Below, one piece after another: positions 8,361 to 17,382 of a DNA stretch of 64,000 bases. A program made the position numbers and the translations under genes. The DNA lies in NCBI RefSeq assembly GCF_900129845.1, contig NZ_FQXB01000002.1:62001-126000 (forward strand), read 5' to 3'. How positions within the stretch are numbered: the stretch's first letter is position 1; the number at the start of each line of letters is the position of its first letter. The notes below the pieces were generated by a model, which saw nothing but the letters and a program-made list of their open reading frames with translations, did no database searches and was not told where the DNA came from. The DNA is from Cognatiyoonia sediminum. Its GTDB lineage: Bacteria > Pseudomonadota > Alphaproteobacteria > Rhodobacterales > Rhodobacteraceae.

Positions 8361-10133
8361 ATGAAAATGACCACTGAAGAGGCCTTTGTCAAAACGCTGC
8401 AAGCGCATGGCATTCGGCACGCATTCGGGATCATCGGCTCCGCCATGATGCCAATCTCTGACATCTTCCCCGCTGCTGGCATCAAGTTCTGGGACTGCGC
8501 CCACGAAGGCTCCGCTGGTTTCATGTCTGACGGCTACACGCGAGCGACCGGCGAAATGTCCATGATGATCGCGCAAAACGGTCCGGGAATTACAAACTTC
8601 GTAACTGCGGTTAAGACGGCTTACTGGAACCACACTCCGGTTCTGCTAGTGACACCACAGGCGGCCAATAAAACCATTGGTCAGGGTGGCTTCCAAGAAA
8701 TGGAACAGATGAACCTGTTCGCTGACTGTGTCGCCTACCAAGAAGAAGTGCGCGACCCGTCCCGCGTCTGCGAAGTTCTGGCCCGCGTGATCTCTAAAGC
8801 GCACCGCCTGTCTGGCCCAGCGCAGATCAACATCCCACGCGACTTCTGGACTCAGGTGGTCGACATCGAAATCCCTGAGCCGATTTCGTTTGAAGTGTCT
8901 CCGGGCGGCGAGAATTCCGTCGCTTCCGCTGCAGAGCTTCTGTCCTCAGCAAAGTTCCCTGTCATCTTGAACGGTGCGGGTGTTGTCCTATCCGAAGGCG
9001 GTATCGATGCCTCCAAAGCGTTGGCCGAACAGCTCGACGCTCCGGTTTGCGTTGGCTACCAGCACAACGACGCGTTCCCAGGCTCTCACCCGTTGTTCGC
9101 CGGTCCTTTGGGCTACAACGGCTCCAAAGCGGGCATGGAACTGATTGCTAAGGCAGACGTTGTTTTGGCTCTGGGCACTCGCCTCAACCCATTCTCCACC
9201 CTCCCTGGCTACGGTATCGACTACTGGCCGACAGATGCGAAGATCATTCAGGTCGACATTAACCCCGATCGCATTGGTCTGACCAAAAAGGTCACGGTCG
9301 GTATCGTTGGCGATGCAGCAAAGGTGGCAAAGGGCATTGCAGCGCAACTCGCTGACGATGCTGGTGATGCAGGTCGAGCTGATCGTAAGGCGCTGATCGC
9401 CGATACGAAATCCAAATGGAAGCAGGAACTGTCTTCCATGGATCATGAGGATGACGATCCAGGCACAACTTGGAACGAGCGTGCGCGCGCTGCCAAGCCT
9501 GACTGGATGTCCCCTCGCATGGCATGGCGTGCGATCCAATCCGCGCTGCCACGTGAAGCGATCATCTCTTCTGACATCGGCAATAACTGCGCCATCGGTA
9601 ACGCCTACCCTGACTTCGAAGAAGGTCGTAAGTATCTTGCACCCGGCCTGTTCGGTCCTTGCGGTTACGGTCTGCCGTCCATCGTCGGCGCGAAGATCGG
9701 TCAACCTGATGTGCCAGTTGTTGGCTTCGCGGGTGACGGCGCATTCGGTATCGCCGTAAACGAACTGACCGCGATTGGTCGCGGCGACTGGCCTGCGATC
9801 ACGCAGATCGTCTTCCGCAACTATCAGTGGGGTGCTGAAAAGCGGAATTCCACACTGTGGTTCGACGATAACTTCGTCGGCACAGAGCTGGATACAGAGG
9901 TATCTTACGCGGGTATCGCGCAAGCTTGTGGCCTGAAAGGTGTCGTAGCACGCACCATGGACGAACTGACCGAAGTTCTAAACACAGCGATCAAAGATCA
10001 GATGGAAAACAACAAAACCACACTGATCGAAGTGATGCTGAACCAAGAGCTTGGTGAGCCATTCCGCCGTGACGCGATGAAAAAGCCGGTGCGCGTTGCA
10101 GGGATCGACGCCGCTGACATGGCTGCCGAATAA
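8361..10133 (+). CDS. xsc: Sulfoacetaldehyde acetyltransferase
   Basis: A thiamine-diphosphate enzyme of 590 aa that converts sulfoacetaldehyde plus phosphate to acetyl phosphate and sulfite, the C-S cleavage step of taurine breakdown. The N-terminal Pyr domain (HGIRHAFGIIGSAMMPISD, CAHEGSAGFMSDGYTRATG) and the C-terminal TPP motif (GFAGDGAFGIAVNELTAIGR, then NYQWGAEKRN) are clear, and the length equals that of characterised Xsc. I choose ATG 8361, preceded by AAGGA; an in-frame ATG at 8292 adds 23 unlikely residues and lacks a good RBS. It is the first gene of a run that reaches soeC with gaps of at most 11 bp. Strongly biased codon use suggests high expression. Confidence 0.96.
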   Translation: MKMTTEEAFVKTLQAHGIRHAFGIIGSAMMPISDIFPAAGIKFWDCAHEGSAGFMSDGYTRATGEMSMMIAQNGPGITNFVTAVKTAYWNHTPVLLVTPQAANKTIGQGGFQEMEQMNLFADCVAYQEEVRDPSRVCEVLARVISKAHRLSGPAQINIPRDFWTQVVDIEIPEPISFEVSPGGENSVASAAELLSSAKFPVILNGAGVVLSEGGIDASKALAEQLDAPVCVGYQHNDAFPGSHPLFAGPLGYNGSKAGMELIAKADVVLALGTRLNPFSTLPGYGIDYWPTDAKIIQVDINPDRIGLTKKVTVGIVGDAAKVAKGIAAQLADDAGDAGRADRKALIADTKSKWKQELSSMDHEDDDPGTTWNERARAAKPDWMSPRMAWRAIQSALPREAIISSDIGNNCAIGNAYPDFEEGRKYLAPGLFGPCGYGLPSIVGAKIGQPDVPVVGFAGDGAFGIAVNELTAIGRGDWPAITQIVFRNYQWGAEKRNSTLWFDDNFVGTELDTEVSYAGIAQACGLKGVVARTMDELTEVLNTAIKDQMENNKTTLIEVMLNQELGEPFRRDAMKKPVRVAGIDAADMAAE

Positions 10134-10136
10134 TCG

Positions 10137-10877
10137 GTGCCATTTGACCTAGGCCCCGGAACGGCCGCGTTTCTAGCAGTTTCGCTGCTTGGCGCGGCCT
10201 ATGTCCGGGGCTATTCGGGTTTCGGGTTTTCAGCGATATTCATCGCCTCCGCAGCCCTCGTGACGAACCCATTGCCTTTGATACCGGTGGTATTTGCATG
10301 CGAAATAGCCATGACAGCCCTTCAAGCCCGCGGCATTCGCGGTCACATCGATTGGCGGCGCGTTTTTGCGATGCTAGGTGGGGCGGCGATTGCGCTGCCC
10401 TTTTCGGTTTCCTTCATTCTTTCTGTGGGATCAGACACCGCGCGCTTGGCGGTCTCATTGATCGTCTTGATCATGTCGCTGATCCTTCTGACAGGATGGA
10501 CATTACAACGTCGCATCGCGGCCCCGGGCCATATCGGCGTAGGCGTCGTTTCCGGCGTGTGCAACAGTGCCGGAGTCGGCGGACTGCCGGTTGCAGCGTT
10601 CATGACCGCACAGCCGATGGCCGCAGCGACATTTCGGGCGACGATGATCGTCTATTTGACAGGGTTGGATTCGATTACTCTGCCGTTTCTTTGGCACGGA
10701 GGGCTGGTAACCTTGGATACCTTGAACGGCCTCGCAATTGCCTTTCCCATTCTGGGCTTAGGCATCTGGCTGGGGAGCCGCCGGTTCAACGCGACGTCAC
10801 CCGACGGGTTTCGGAGGTTTGCGATTATTCTTCTTTTAGCACTCGCAACGCTCGGGTTAATCCGCGCATTAGTATGA
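10137..10877 (+). CDS. TSUP/TauE-SafE family exporter, first copy
   Basis: A 246-aa integral membrane protein with about eight hydrophobic segments and the TSUP signatures VRGYSGFGFSAIFIASAAL (N-repeat) and SGVCNSAGVGGLPVAAF (C-repeat). TSUP proteins in sulfonate operons are thought to export sulfite or sulfoacetate. Its position directly after xsc, with a GTG start 3 bp after the stop, supports removal of the sulfite made by Xsc. It differs clearly from the second TSUP copy at 12883. Import of another anion cannot be excluded. Confidence 0.85.
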   Translation: MPFDLGPGTAAFLAVSLLGAAYVRGYSGFGFSAIFIASAALVTNPLPLIPVVFACEIAMTALQARGIRGHIDWRRVFAMLGGAAIALPFSVSFILSVGSDTARLAVSLIVLIMSLILLTGWTLQRRIAAPGHIGVGVVSGVCNSAGVGGLPVAAFMTAQPMAAATFRATMIVYLTGLDSITLPFLWHGGLVTLDTLNGLAIAFPILGLGIWLGSRRFNATSPDGFRRFAIILLLALATLGLIRALV

Positions 10878-10886
10878 GTTTGTGAT

Positions 10887-11825
10887 ATGACAGCATCTTC
10901 CTTTCTTTCATCGACAGAGCCGCAGGCCCCAGCCAACCTGATTAAGATGGGGCAAGATTTCGGAAGCCCGCGCGTCGCGATTGCCCGCGCCGGTGCGCCT
11001 CTACCCATGCAGGCCGCAAAGGAGGCGACCGAAGCGGATTTGATGATCCCTGTCTTTGTGGGCGAACGGGACATGATCGAAGCGGAAGCGGCGAATCTCA
11101 ATTGGGATATCTCTGGTTTCGACCTGCACGATACCACTGGCGAAGAAGAAGCTGGGCGCAAAGCGGCAGAGCTTTGTGGTGCTGGAAAGGCCGATGTTCT
11201 GATGAAGGGGCAGCTGCATACTGACGTTTTCATGAAAGCCGCCGTGAGCCGCGATGCGGGTTTGCGCACAGGGCGCCGGTTTGTGCATATCTTCCACATC
11301 AGCCCGCCAGATGGGTCGAAGCCCATCCTGATTTCCGACGCTGCTGTAAACGTTGAACCAAATTTGGAAACACGCCAAGACGCGATCCGCGAAGTGTCTG
11401 ACCTGTTGATCCGGCTGGGCACAGAGCGCCCAAAGCTGGCGATCTTATCGGCAACCGAAAGCGCCATTCCTTCTGTCCCATCGTCTATGGACGGAAAAGA
11501 ACTGGCGGACTGGGCCAAGGACGCAGTGCCAGAAGCCGACGTCTCAGGCCCTTTGGCGTTCGATTTGATCGTGTCGCCCGATGCGGTCGCGACCAAGAAA
11601 CTGACAGCTGACCCTGTAGCGGGCCAAGCGGATGCAATCATCGTGCCAGATATCGTGTCCGGCAACGCGCTGTTCAAAGCCTTTGTCTACATTGGCGGTG
11701 GCTGTGCGGCGGGTGTTGTGACCGGCGCAAAGGTACCGATCCTTCTAACGTCTCGTGCTGATCCAGCGGCGGCGCGGATGGCCTCAGTTGCTCTTGCCGC
11801 CATCAAGTGTGCGTTGCCAAAATGA
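10887..11825 (+). CDS. pta: Phosphate acetyltransferase
   Basis: A 312-aa PTA_PTB-domain protein, the short cytoplasmic form without the N-terminal P-loop extension of E. coli Pta. Motifs include ADVLMKGQLHTDVFMKAA, RRFVHIFHI, ILISDAAVNVEP and GQADAIIVPDIVSGNALFKA. It would convert the acetyl phosphate made by Xsc to acetyl-CoA, as established for taurine-degrading roseobacters. The gene starts 9 bp after the TSUP gene and its TGA overlaps the ackA ATG by 4 bp. Phosphate butyryltransferase is the nearest alternative, but the xsc context favours Pta. Confidence 0.9.
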   Translation: MTASSFLSSTEPQAPANLIKMGQDFGSPRVAIARAGAPLPMQAAKEATEADLMIPVFVGERDMIEAEAANLNWDISGFDLHDTTGEEEAGRKAAELCGAGKADVLMKGQLHTDVFMKAAVSRDAGLRTGRRFVHIFHISPPDGSKPILISDAAVNVEPNLETRQDAIREVSDLLIRLGTERPKLAILSATESAIPSVPSSMDGKELADWAKDAVPEADVSGPLAFDLIVSPDAVATKKLTADPVAGQADAIIVPDIVSGNALFKAFVYIGGGCAAGVVTGAKVPILLTSRADPAAARMASVALAAIKCALPK

Positions 11826-12886
11826 TTTTGGTGCTCAACGCAGGATCGTCATCTTTGAAGGTCGAAGTGTTCGACCTGCAATTGACGTCTGTGTTGAGTG
11901 GGTCTGTGACAAACATCGGAACGTCTGGCACGCTATCAGTTGGCGGCAGGAAGCAAGAGATCGAAACCGCCAGCCATGCCCACGCACTGTCTGCAATGCT
12001 TGCAGCATTGAATGAGAATGGAGTTGGTCTGGAGAAGTTAAGCGCCGCGGCCCATCGCGTCGTCCATGGCGGGACACTCCTGACCGAACCGGCGCAAGTG
12101 ACACCGCAAGTGATCAGCGCGATTGAGAACGTTACGCCCCTCGCCCCGTTGCACAACTCACACAACCTCGCAGGTATCCTCGCCTTGCAAGAGGCTGCAC
12201 CAGAGCTACCGCAATACTGCAGCTTTGGAACTGCTTTTCATGCGACCAATCCAGATGTGGCAGTGCGTTACGCAATCCCGCAAACGCAACATGACGCAGG
12301 CATCCGGCGGTATGGGTTTCACGGACTGTCCTATGCAAACATGGTCGCGGAATTTGGTGAGGCCTTGCCGTCACGACTTCTCGCTTTGCACCTCGGCAAT
12401 GGTGCCTCGCTCTGCGCGATCAAGGATGGCAAATCGATCGCGACCTCTATGGGCTATTCCCCCTTGTCCGGCCTGACGATGGGCACGCGATCCGGCGACA
12501 TTGATGGCGCGGCGGTGCTACGGATGTCAAAAGCGCTCGGCGAAGATGAAACCGACCGGATGCTGAACAAGAACAGTGGTCTAAAAGCGCTGGCGGGCGA
12601 CAACAACATGAAGACGTTGTTGGAGCGCGATGACGAAGACGCAGCCTTTGCCGTTGAGCATTTCTGCTACTGGGCAGCACGCCATGCGGGGTCGGCCATT
12701 GTTGCTATGGGGGGCGTCGATGCCGTTGCTTTCACTGGTGGCATTGGAGAGAACGCAGCACCCGTGCGCGAAAAAATCGTGGAGCACTTGTCCTGCTTTG
12801 GATCGTTCGACGTCCACGTGATTGCGGCCGACGAAGAAAAGGCCATTGCCCGCGATGCGCTGAGCCTTATCGAGGCTGGGCAATGA
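11822..12886 (+). CDS. ackA: Acetate kinase family protein, catalytic Asp replaced
   Basis: A 354-aa ASKHA-fold kinase of the AckA family, which interconverts acetyl phosphate and ATP. Most family motifs are intact: LNAGSSSLK, AHRVVHGG, APLHNSHN, YGFHGLSY, HLGNGAS, MGTRSGDID and TGGIGEN. The usual FDTAFH block reads FGTAFH: Gly136 (GGA) replaces the Asp that, as I recall, is essential in the Methanosarcina enzyme. The protein is also about 45 residues shorter than typical AckA. ATG 11822 overlaps the pta stop (ATGA); a GTG at 11807 is less likely. It may be a low-activity or altered-specificity kinase. The next gene overlaps it by 4 bp. Confidence 0.85.
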   Translation: MILVLNAGSSSLKVEVFDLQLTSVLSGSVTNIGTSGTLSVGGRKQEIETASHAHALSAMLAALNENGVGLEKLSAAAHRVVHGGTLLTEPAQVTPQVISAIENVTPLAPLHNSHNLAGILALQEAAPELPQYCSFGTAFHATNPDVAVRYAIPQTQHDAGIRRYGFHGLSYANMVAEFGEALPSRLLALHLGNGASLCAIKDGKSIATSMGYSPLSGLTMGTRSGDIDGAAVLRMSKALGEDETDRMLNKNSGLKALAGDNNMKTLLERDDEDAAFAVEHFCYWAARHAGSAIVAMGGVDAVAFTGGIGENAAPVREKIVEHLSCFGSFDVHVIAADEEKAIARDALSLIEAGQ

Positions 12887-13644
12887 ACTGGTTCTACGAC
12901 ATGGCCGGACTAACAGAACAAGAGTTCTGGATTTTGGCAGGCATTGTTGTTGCCGCCGGCATCGTACGCGGCTTTTCGGGGTTCGCGCTCTCTGCGCTGA
13001 TCATGGCTTCTGCCATCATTATCCTTCCGCCCGTTGAGCTGATCCCGATGCTTTGGTGGTTGGAAATGTCGGCATCACTGATGATGATGAAGGGCGGCTG
13101 GGCCGACGCAGATCGCAAAACGGCCTATGGCCTTGTGATTGGTGGTGCTCTTGGGTGGCCGTTTGGCCTTTGGCTCACCACGTCGCTTGATGTGGACACG
13201 TCCAAAGCCATCGCCCTGACAATCATCGTGGTGCTTGCCGCGTTGCAACTGACCAAGATCCGGTTGCCTTTCCTTGCCACAACGCCGGGGCTTTACGGCA
13301 GCGGGGTCGTGTCTGGCATTGTAAGTGGTTTGGCAAGCGTCGGCGGCATGATCGTGGCACTTTACGTCCTTGCCAGTGACGCCTCTGCGCGCTCGATGCG
13401 TGGAACACTCGTTCTATACCTCTTCCTCAGTTCGATCATGTCGATGGTCATCATGCTGTCCTTTGGCGTTATGACCACGACCAGCATCACCCGAGGCCTC
13501 ATATTCGCGCTCCCCACAATGTTCGGAGTGTTTCTTGGTCAACAGCTGTTTGTAGAACGGTTCGCCGCCTATTATCGTCCATTTTGTTTGGTTCTGCTTT
13601 GCTCGCTCGCCGGTGCAGGGTTGGTCCGAACCGTACTCGCTTGA
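12883..13644 (+). CDS. TSUP/TauE-SafE family exporter, second copy
   Basis: A 253-aa membrane protein with about eight hydrophobic segments and the TSUP motifs VRGFSGFALSALIMASAII and SGIVSGLASVGGMIVALYVL. It overlaps ackA by 4 bp (ATGA) and precedes soeA by 11 bp. Like the copy at 10137 it is a candidate sulfite or sulfonate transporter. The two share the family pattern but little exact sequence, so they may handle different anions (for example sulfite and acetate/sulfoacetate). That division is inference. Confidence 0.84.
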   Translation: MNWFYDMAGLTEQEFWILAGIVVAAGIVRGFSGFALSALIMASAIIILPPVELIPMLWWLEMSASLMMMKGGWADADRKTAYGLVIGGALGWPFGLWLTTSLDVDTSKAIALTIIVVLAALQLTKIRLPFLATTPGLYGSGVVSGIVSGLASVGGMIVALYVLASDASARSMRGTLVLYLFLSSIMSMVIMLSFGVMTTTSITRGLIFALPTMFGVFLGQQLFVERFAAYYRPFCLVLLCSLAGAGLVRTVLA

Positions 13645-13655
13645 AAGGGAATGCC

Positions 13656-16478
13656 ATGTCGTTAGACCAGCCCCATGTAGATACATCGCCTAAGGTGTCG
13701 GACGAGGTACGCAAGACGACTTGCTATATGTGCGCCTGCCGCTGCGGGATTAACGTCCACATGAAGGATGGCAAGGTTGCCTACATCGAAGGCAACAAAG
13801 ATCACCCAGTGAACCAAGGGGTTCTGTGCGCCAAGGGCAGCGCTGGGATCATGCAGCACAACGCGCCTTCGCGCTTGCAGGCGCCTTTGAAGCGAGTTGG
13901 TCCGCGCGGTTCTGGCAAATTCGAGGAAATCAGCTGGGACGAAGCGCTCGATATCGCGGTTGGGCTGCTGAAGCCGATCAGAGAGAAAAACCCAGAGAAG
14001 CTCGCGTTCTTTACAGGTCGGGACCAATCGCAGTCCTTCACCGGCCTTTGGGCGCAGTCTTATGGGACGCCAAACTTTGCGGCCCATGGTGGCTTCTGTT
14101 CCGTAAATATGGCCGCTGCCGGCATTTACACAATGGGCGGTGCGTTTTGGGAATTTGGGCAACCGGATTGGGACCTGACCAAGATGGTGATGATCTTTGG
14201 TGTTGCTGAGGATCACGACTCTAACCCGATCAAGATTGGTATCGGTAAGGCCAAGAAAAACGGCGCAAAGGTCGTGGGCGTGAACCCAATCCGCACTGGT
14301 TACAATGCTGTCGCCGACGACTGGGTAGGCATCACCCCCGGCACGGACGGATTGTTCATTTTGTCGATGATCCATTGCCTGATGAAAGCGGGAAAGATCG
14401 ACCTCGACTATCTGGCTCGGTTCACCAACGCATCCGTGCTGATCAACGAAGACCCCAAGAGCGAACAGCGAGGGCTGTTCTTGCGCGATGCTGATGGGCA
14501 ACCACAGGTCATCGACCGTCGCACAGGTAAGCTTGCGCCGTGGAATGGTGCAGGCGTCGAGCCTGATTTGGCCGGCACCCATCGCGCCAAGGGCGTCACC
14601 CACCGCAGCGTGTTTCATTCGATGGCTGAACGCTACATGTCAGACGAATACGCACCTGAGAACGTGGCCGAGAAATGCGGCCTGACCCCTGCGCGCATCC
14701 GCCAAATGGCGGCAGAACTAGCGCGGGTCGCGTTTGATGAGGCGATCGAGCTGGACCGCGAATGGGCTGACTTCCGTGGCGTGACGCACAGCAAAATGGT
14801 CGGTCGCCCTGTCAGCTTCCACGCCATGCGCGGGATCTCGGCGCACTCAAACGGCTTCCAGACCTGCCGTGCGCTTCACACGCTTCAAATCATCCTCGGC
14901 ACCGTCGAAACCCCCGGCGGGATGCGGTTCAAACCACCTTACCCGAAGCCAGCAACCGCGCATCCCAAGCCGCATTGCAAAGTGACACCGGGCGAAGCGT
15001 TGGATGGTCCGCATCTCGGCTACACGCAGGGACCAGAAGACCTTTGCATCAACGACGACGGCAGCCCGATCCGCATCGACAAAGCCTATTCATGGGAAAA
15101 TCCGATGTCGGCCCACGGGCTGATGCATATGGTGATTTCCAACGCTCATGCCGGTGTCCCTTACAAAATCGACACGCTGTTTATGTATATGGCGAATATG
15201 TCGTGGAACTCCTCCATGAACACATCCGGTGTGATGAACATGCTGACCGACACGGATGAAGACGGGAACTATGTGATCCCGAACATCATCTATTCGGACG
15301 CATATTCGTCCGAAATGGTGGCCTATGCTGACCTTGTGTTGCCCGACACCACCTATTTGGAGCGTCACGACTGTATCTCGCTACTCGACCGTCCGATATG
15401 TGAGGCGGATGGTGTCGCGGATGCGATCCGTTGGCCCGTCGTGGAACCAGATCGCGATGTGCGCGGGTTCCAATCGGTGCTTTGTGATCTTGGCGGGCGT
15501 CTGGGGATGCCGGGTTTTGTCAATGAAGACGGTAGTACCAAGTATAAGGACTACGCTGACTACATCACAAACCACATTCGCCGTCCGGGCGTTGGACCTT
15601 TGGCCGGTTTCCGAGGCAATGGCGATGATCATGGCCGAGGTGAGGTGAACCCAAACCAGATCGATCGCTATATCGAAAACGGTGGGTTCTGGATCGAGCA
15701 TGTGCCGGACGACTGCGCCTACTTCAAACCTTTCAATGCGGCCTATCAGGACTGGGCTGTGAAGATGGGGTTCTATGATGTGGTGCAACCCTACATCTTC
15801 CAGCTTTATGTGGAACCGATGCGCAAGTTCCAACTGGCGTCCGAAGGCATCGGCACGCGCCAGCCACCGGATCACTTGCGGGATCGGATCAAAGAAACGA
15901 TGGACCCGCTGCCAATCTGGTACGCGCCGTTTGAAGACAGTCACGTCGATCCTGACGAATTCCCGATCCACGCGCTGACCCAGCGCCCGATGGCGATGTA
16001 TCACTCTTGGGGCACACAGAACGCGTGGCTGCGCCAGATTCACGGGCACAACCCGCTGTACCTGCCAACGAAGGTTTGGGAAGCCAACGGCTTTGAAGAG
16101 GGCGATTGGGCCAAGGTATCGTCTGCTCACGGTTTCATCGTCGTGCCCGTCGCGCATCAGGCGTCGCTAAACGAAAATACCGTTTGGACATGGAACGCGA
16201 TTGGGAAACGCAAAGGCGCTTGGGCCTTGGAAGAGGACGCATCCGAAACGACGAAAGGCTTCTTGCTTAACCACCTGATCCACGAGCTTCTGCCACCAAA
16301 GGGCGACGGGCTACGTTGGGCCAACTCCGACCCGATCACAGGGCAAGCCGCTTGGTTCGATCTGCGGGTCAAGATCGAAAAAACAGATCAGGCCAATCAC
16401 TGTTTGCCCGCCGTGCCAGCGATCAAATCACCGGTGCCAAAGGGGCCAAAAGAACTGAAATGGAAGGTTGGAGAATGA
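13656..16478 (+). CDS. soeA: Sulfite dehydrogenase SoeA, molybdopterin subunit
   Basis: A 940-aa DMSO-reductase-family molybdoenzyme. The N-terminus carries a [4Fe-4S] site (Cys23, Cys26, Cys30, Cys58: TTCYMCACRCG then GVLCAKGS); bis-MGD-binding segments follow (for example FFTGRDQSQSFTGLWAQSYG) and the C-terminal MopB_CT domain begins near IHALTQRPMAMYHSWGTQN. There is no twin-arginine signal, so it faces the cytoplasm, as known for SoeABC of Allochromatium. Substrate assignment rests on the FeS and NrfD-type partner genes and on the operon with xsc. ATG 13656 has GAAAGGGA upstream; the longer frame from 13584 lies inside the TSUP gene. A polysulfide/thiosulfate reductase-type enzyme is the alternative by family. 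Confidence 0.88.
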   Translation: MSLDQPHVDTSPKVSDEVRKTTCYMCACRCGINVHMKDGKVAYIEGNKDHPVNQGVLCAKGSAGIMQHNAPSRLQAPLKRVGPRGSGKFEEISWDEALDIAVGLLKPIREKNPEKLAFFTGRDQSQSFTGLWAQSYGTPNFAAHGGFCSVNMAAAGIYTMGGAFWEFGQPDWDLTKMVMIFGVAEDHDSNPIKIGIGKAKKNGAKVVGVNPIRTGYNAVADDWVGITPGTDGLFILSMIHCLMKAGKIDLDYLARFTNASVLINEDPKSEQRGLFLRDADGQPQVIDRRTGKLAPWNGAGVEPDLAGTHRAKGVTHRSVFHSMAERYMSDEYAPENVAEKCGLTPARIRQMAAELARVAFDEAIELDREWADFRGVTHSKMVGRPVSFHAMRGISAHSNGFQTCRALHTLQIILGTVETPGGMRFKPPYPKPATAHPKPHCKVTPGEALDGPHLGYTQGPEDLCINDDGSPIRIDKAYSWENPMSAHGLMHMVISNAHAGVPYKIDTLFMYMANMSWNSSMNTSGVMNMLTDTDEDGNYVIPNIIYSDAYSSEMVAYADLVLPDTTYLERHDCISLLDRPICEADGVADAIRWPVVEPDRDVRGFQSVLCDLGGRLGMPGFVNEDGSTKYKDYADYITNHIRRPGVGPLAGFRGNGDDHGRGEVNPNQIDRYIENGGFWIEHVPDDCAYFKPFNAAYQDWAVKMGFYDVVQPYIFQLYVEPMRKFQLASEGIGTRQPPDHLRDRIKETMDPLPIWYAPFEDSHVDPDEFPIHALTQRPMAMYHSWGTQNAWLRQIHGHNPLYLPTKVWEANGFEEGDWAKVSSAHGFIVVPVAHQASLNENTVWTWNAIGKRKGAWALEEDASETTKGFLLNHLIHELLPPKGDGLRWANSDPITGQAAWFDLRVKIEKTDQANHCLPAVPAIKSPVPKGPKELKWKVGE

Positions 16479-16624
16479 GCAATTTGCAGTTCCTACTGCT
16501 GATCGAGGCCTTTTTGACCCTGACACTGACCAGTTTCATTTGGTTCATCGCCACTTGGGATGCCGAAAAAGAACAACCTGTTAGCCTGACAGTGCCAACG
16601 CCCACTGAGAGGGATTTATCATGA
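16475..16624 (+). CDS. 49-aa single-pass membrane peptide in the soe operon
   Basis: A short gene fitted exactly between soeA and soeB, with ATGA overlaps at both ends. The product (MSNLQFLLLIEAFLTLTLTS...) has one hydrophobic helix at residues ~4-28 rich in Leu, Phe and Thr, then WDAEKEQP and a polar tail. There are no cysteines or cofactor motifs. The double translational coupling argues that it is a real gene and suggests a subunit or assembly factor of the SoeABC complex, in the manner of small subunits of other membrane oxidoreductases. I know of no described function. The upstream in-frame extension (from 16316) lies within soeA and is rejected. Confidence 0.75.
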   Translation: MSNLQFLLLIEAFLTLTLTSFIWFIATWDAEKEQPVSLTVPTPTERDLS

Positions 16625-17382
16625 CGACACTCCCCCCACCTTCCGCGAAAAAGCTAGGTCTGGTCATCGATCTGGATACCTGTGTGGGCTGTCACGCCTG
16701 CGTTGTTAGCTGTAAGGGCTGGAACACGGAAAACTATGGTGCTCCTCTGTCTGACCAAAACGCCTATTCCGCCGCCGGTCAGGGAACGTTCCTGAACCGC
16801 GTGCATTCTTATGAGGTGCAGCCGGATCAAGGCGCGGCTCAGCTGATCCACTTCCCGAAATCCTGCCTGCACTGCGAAGATGCCCCTTGCGTCACTGTTT
16901 GTCCGACTGGCGCAAGCTACAAGCGGCAAGAGGACGGCATCGTTCTGGTGAATGAACAGGATTGCATCGGCTGCGGCCTCTGCGCTTGGGCCTGCCCTTA
17001 TGGTGCGCGTGAGCTGGATGCGGCGGAATGTGTAATGAAGAAATGCACCCTCTGCGTAGATCGGATTTACAACGAAAACCTACCAGAAGAAGATCGTCAG
17101 CCTGCCTGCGTTCGGACCTGTCCTGCAGGCGCGCGCCACTTTGGTGATCTTGGTGATCCTGACAGTGACGTCAGCCAGTTGGTTGCCGAACGCGGCGGGT
17201 TTGATCTGATGCCAGAGCAAGGCACCAAGCCTGTGAACAAATACCTGCCACCGCGCCCTAAGGACGTGGAGCCGGAGATCGATATTCTGGCCCCCTACCT
17301 TGAGCCCGTCGCGCAAGACGCCAAGGGTTTGATGGGGTGGCTCGACAAAGCCCTGACAGCCATGCCAGGAGGATCAAAGTAA
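16621..17382 (+). CDS. soeB: Sulfite dehydrogenase SoeB, iron-sulfur subunit
   Basis: A 253-aa ferredoxin-type electron-transfer subunit of the DmsB/PhsB class. Four cysteine clusters are visible: CVGCHACVVSCKGW; CLHCEDAPCVTVCPTGA; CIGCGLCAWACPYGA; and CTLCVDR... with CVRTCPAGA. These bind four [4Fe-4S] centres that carry electrons from SoeA to SoeC. There is no signal peptide, in line with a cytoplasmic complex. It overlaps the 49-aa peptide gene by 4 bp and soeC by 1 bp (TAATG). Confidence 0.92.
   Translation: MTTLPPPSAKKLGLVIDLDTCVGCHACVVSCKGWNTENYGAPLSDQNAYSAAGQGTFLNRVHSYEVQPDQGAAQLIHFPKSCLHCEDAPCVTVCPTGASYKRQEDGIVLVNEQDCIGCGLCAWACPYGARELDAAECVMKKCTLCVDRIYNENLPEEDRQPACVRTCPAGARHFGDLGDPDSDVSQLVAERGGFDLMPEQGTKPVNKYLPPRPKDVEPEIDILAPYLEPVAQDAKGLMGWLDKALTAMPGGSK

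Noticed and set aside
10137-13644. Tandem duplication of the TSUP exporter
   Set aside because: The two proteins share the family motifs but little exact sequence, so they are not a recent duplication.
13662-14618. 318-aa open frame on the minus strand
   Set aside because: Antisense to soeA over its cysteine-rich N-terminus; the plus-strand cofactor motifs are unambiguous.
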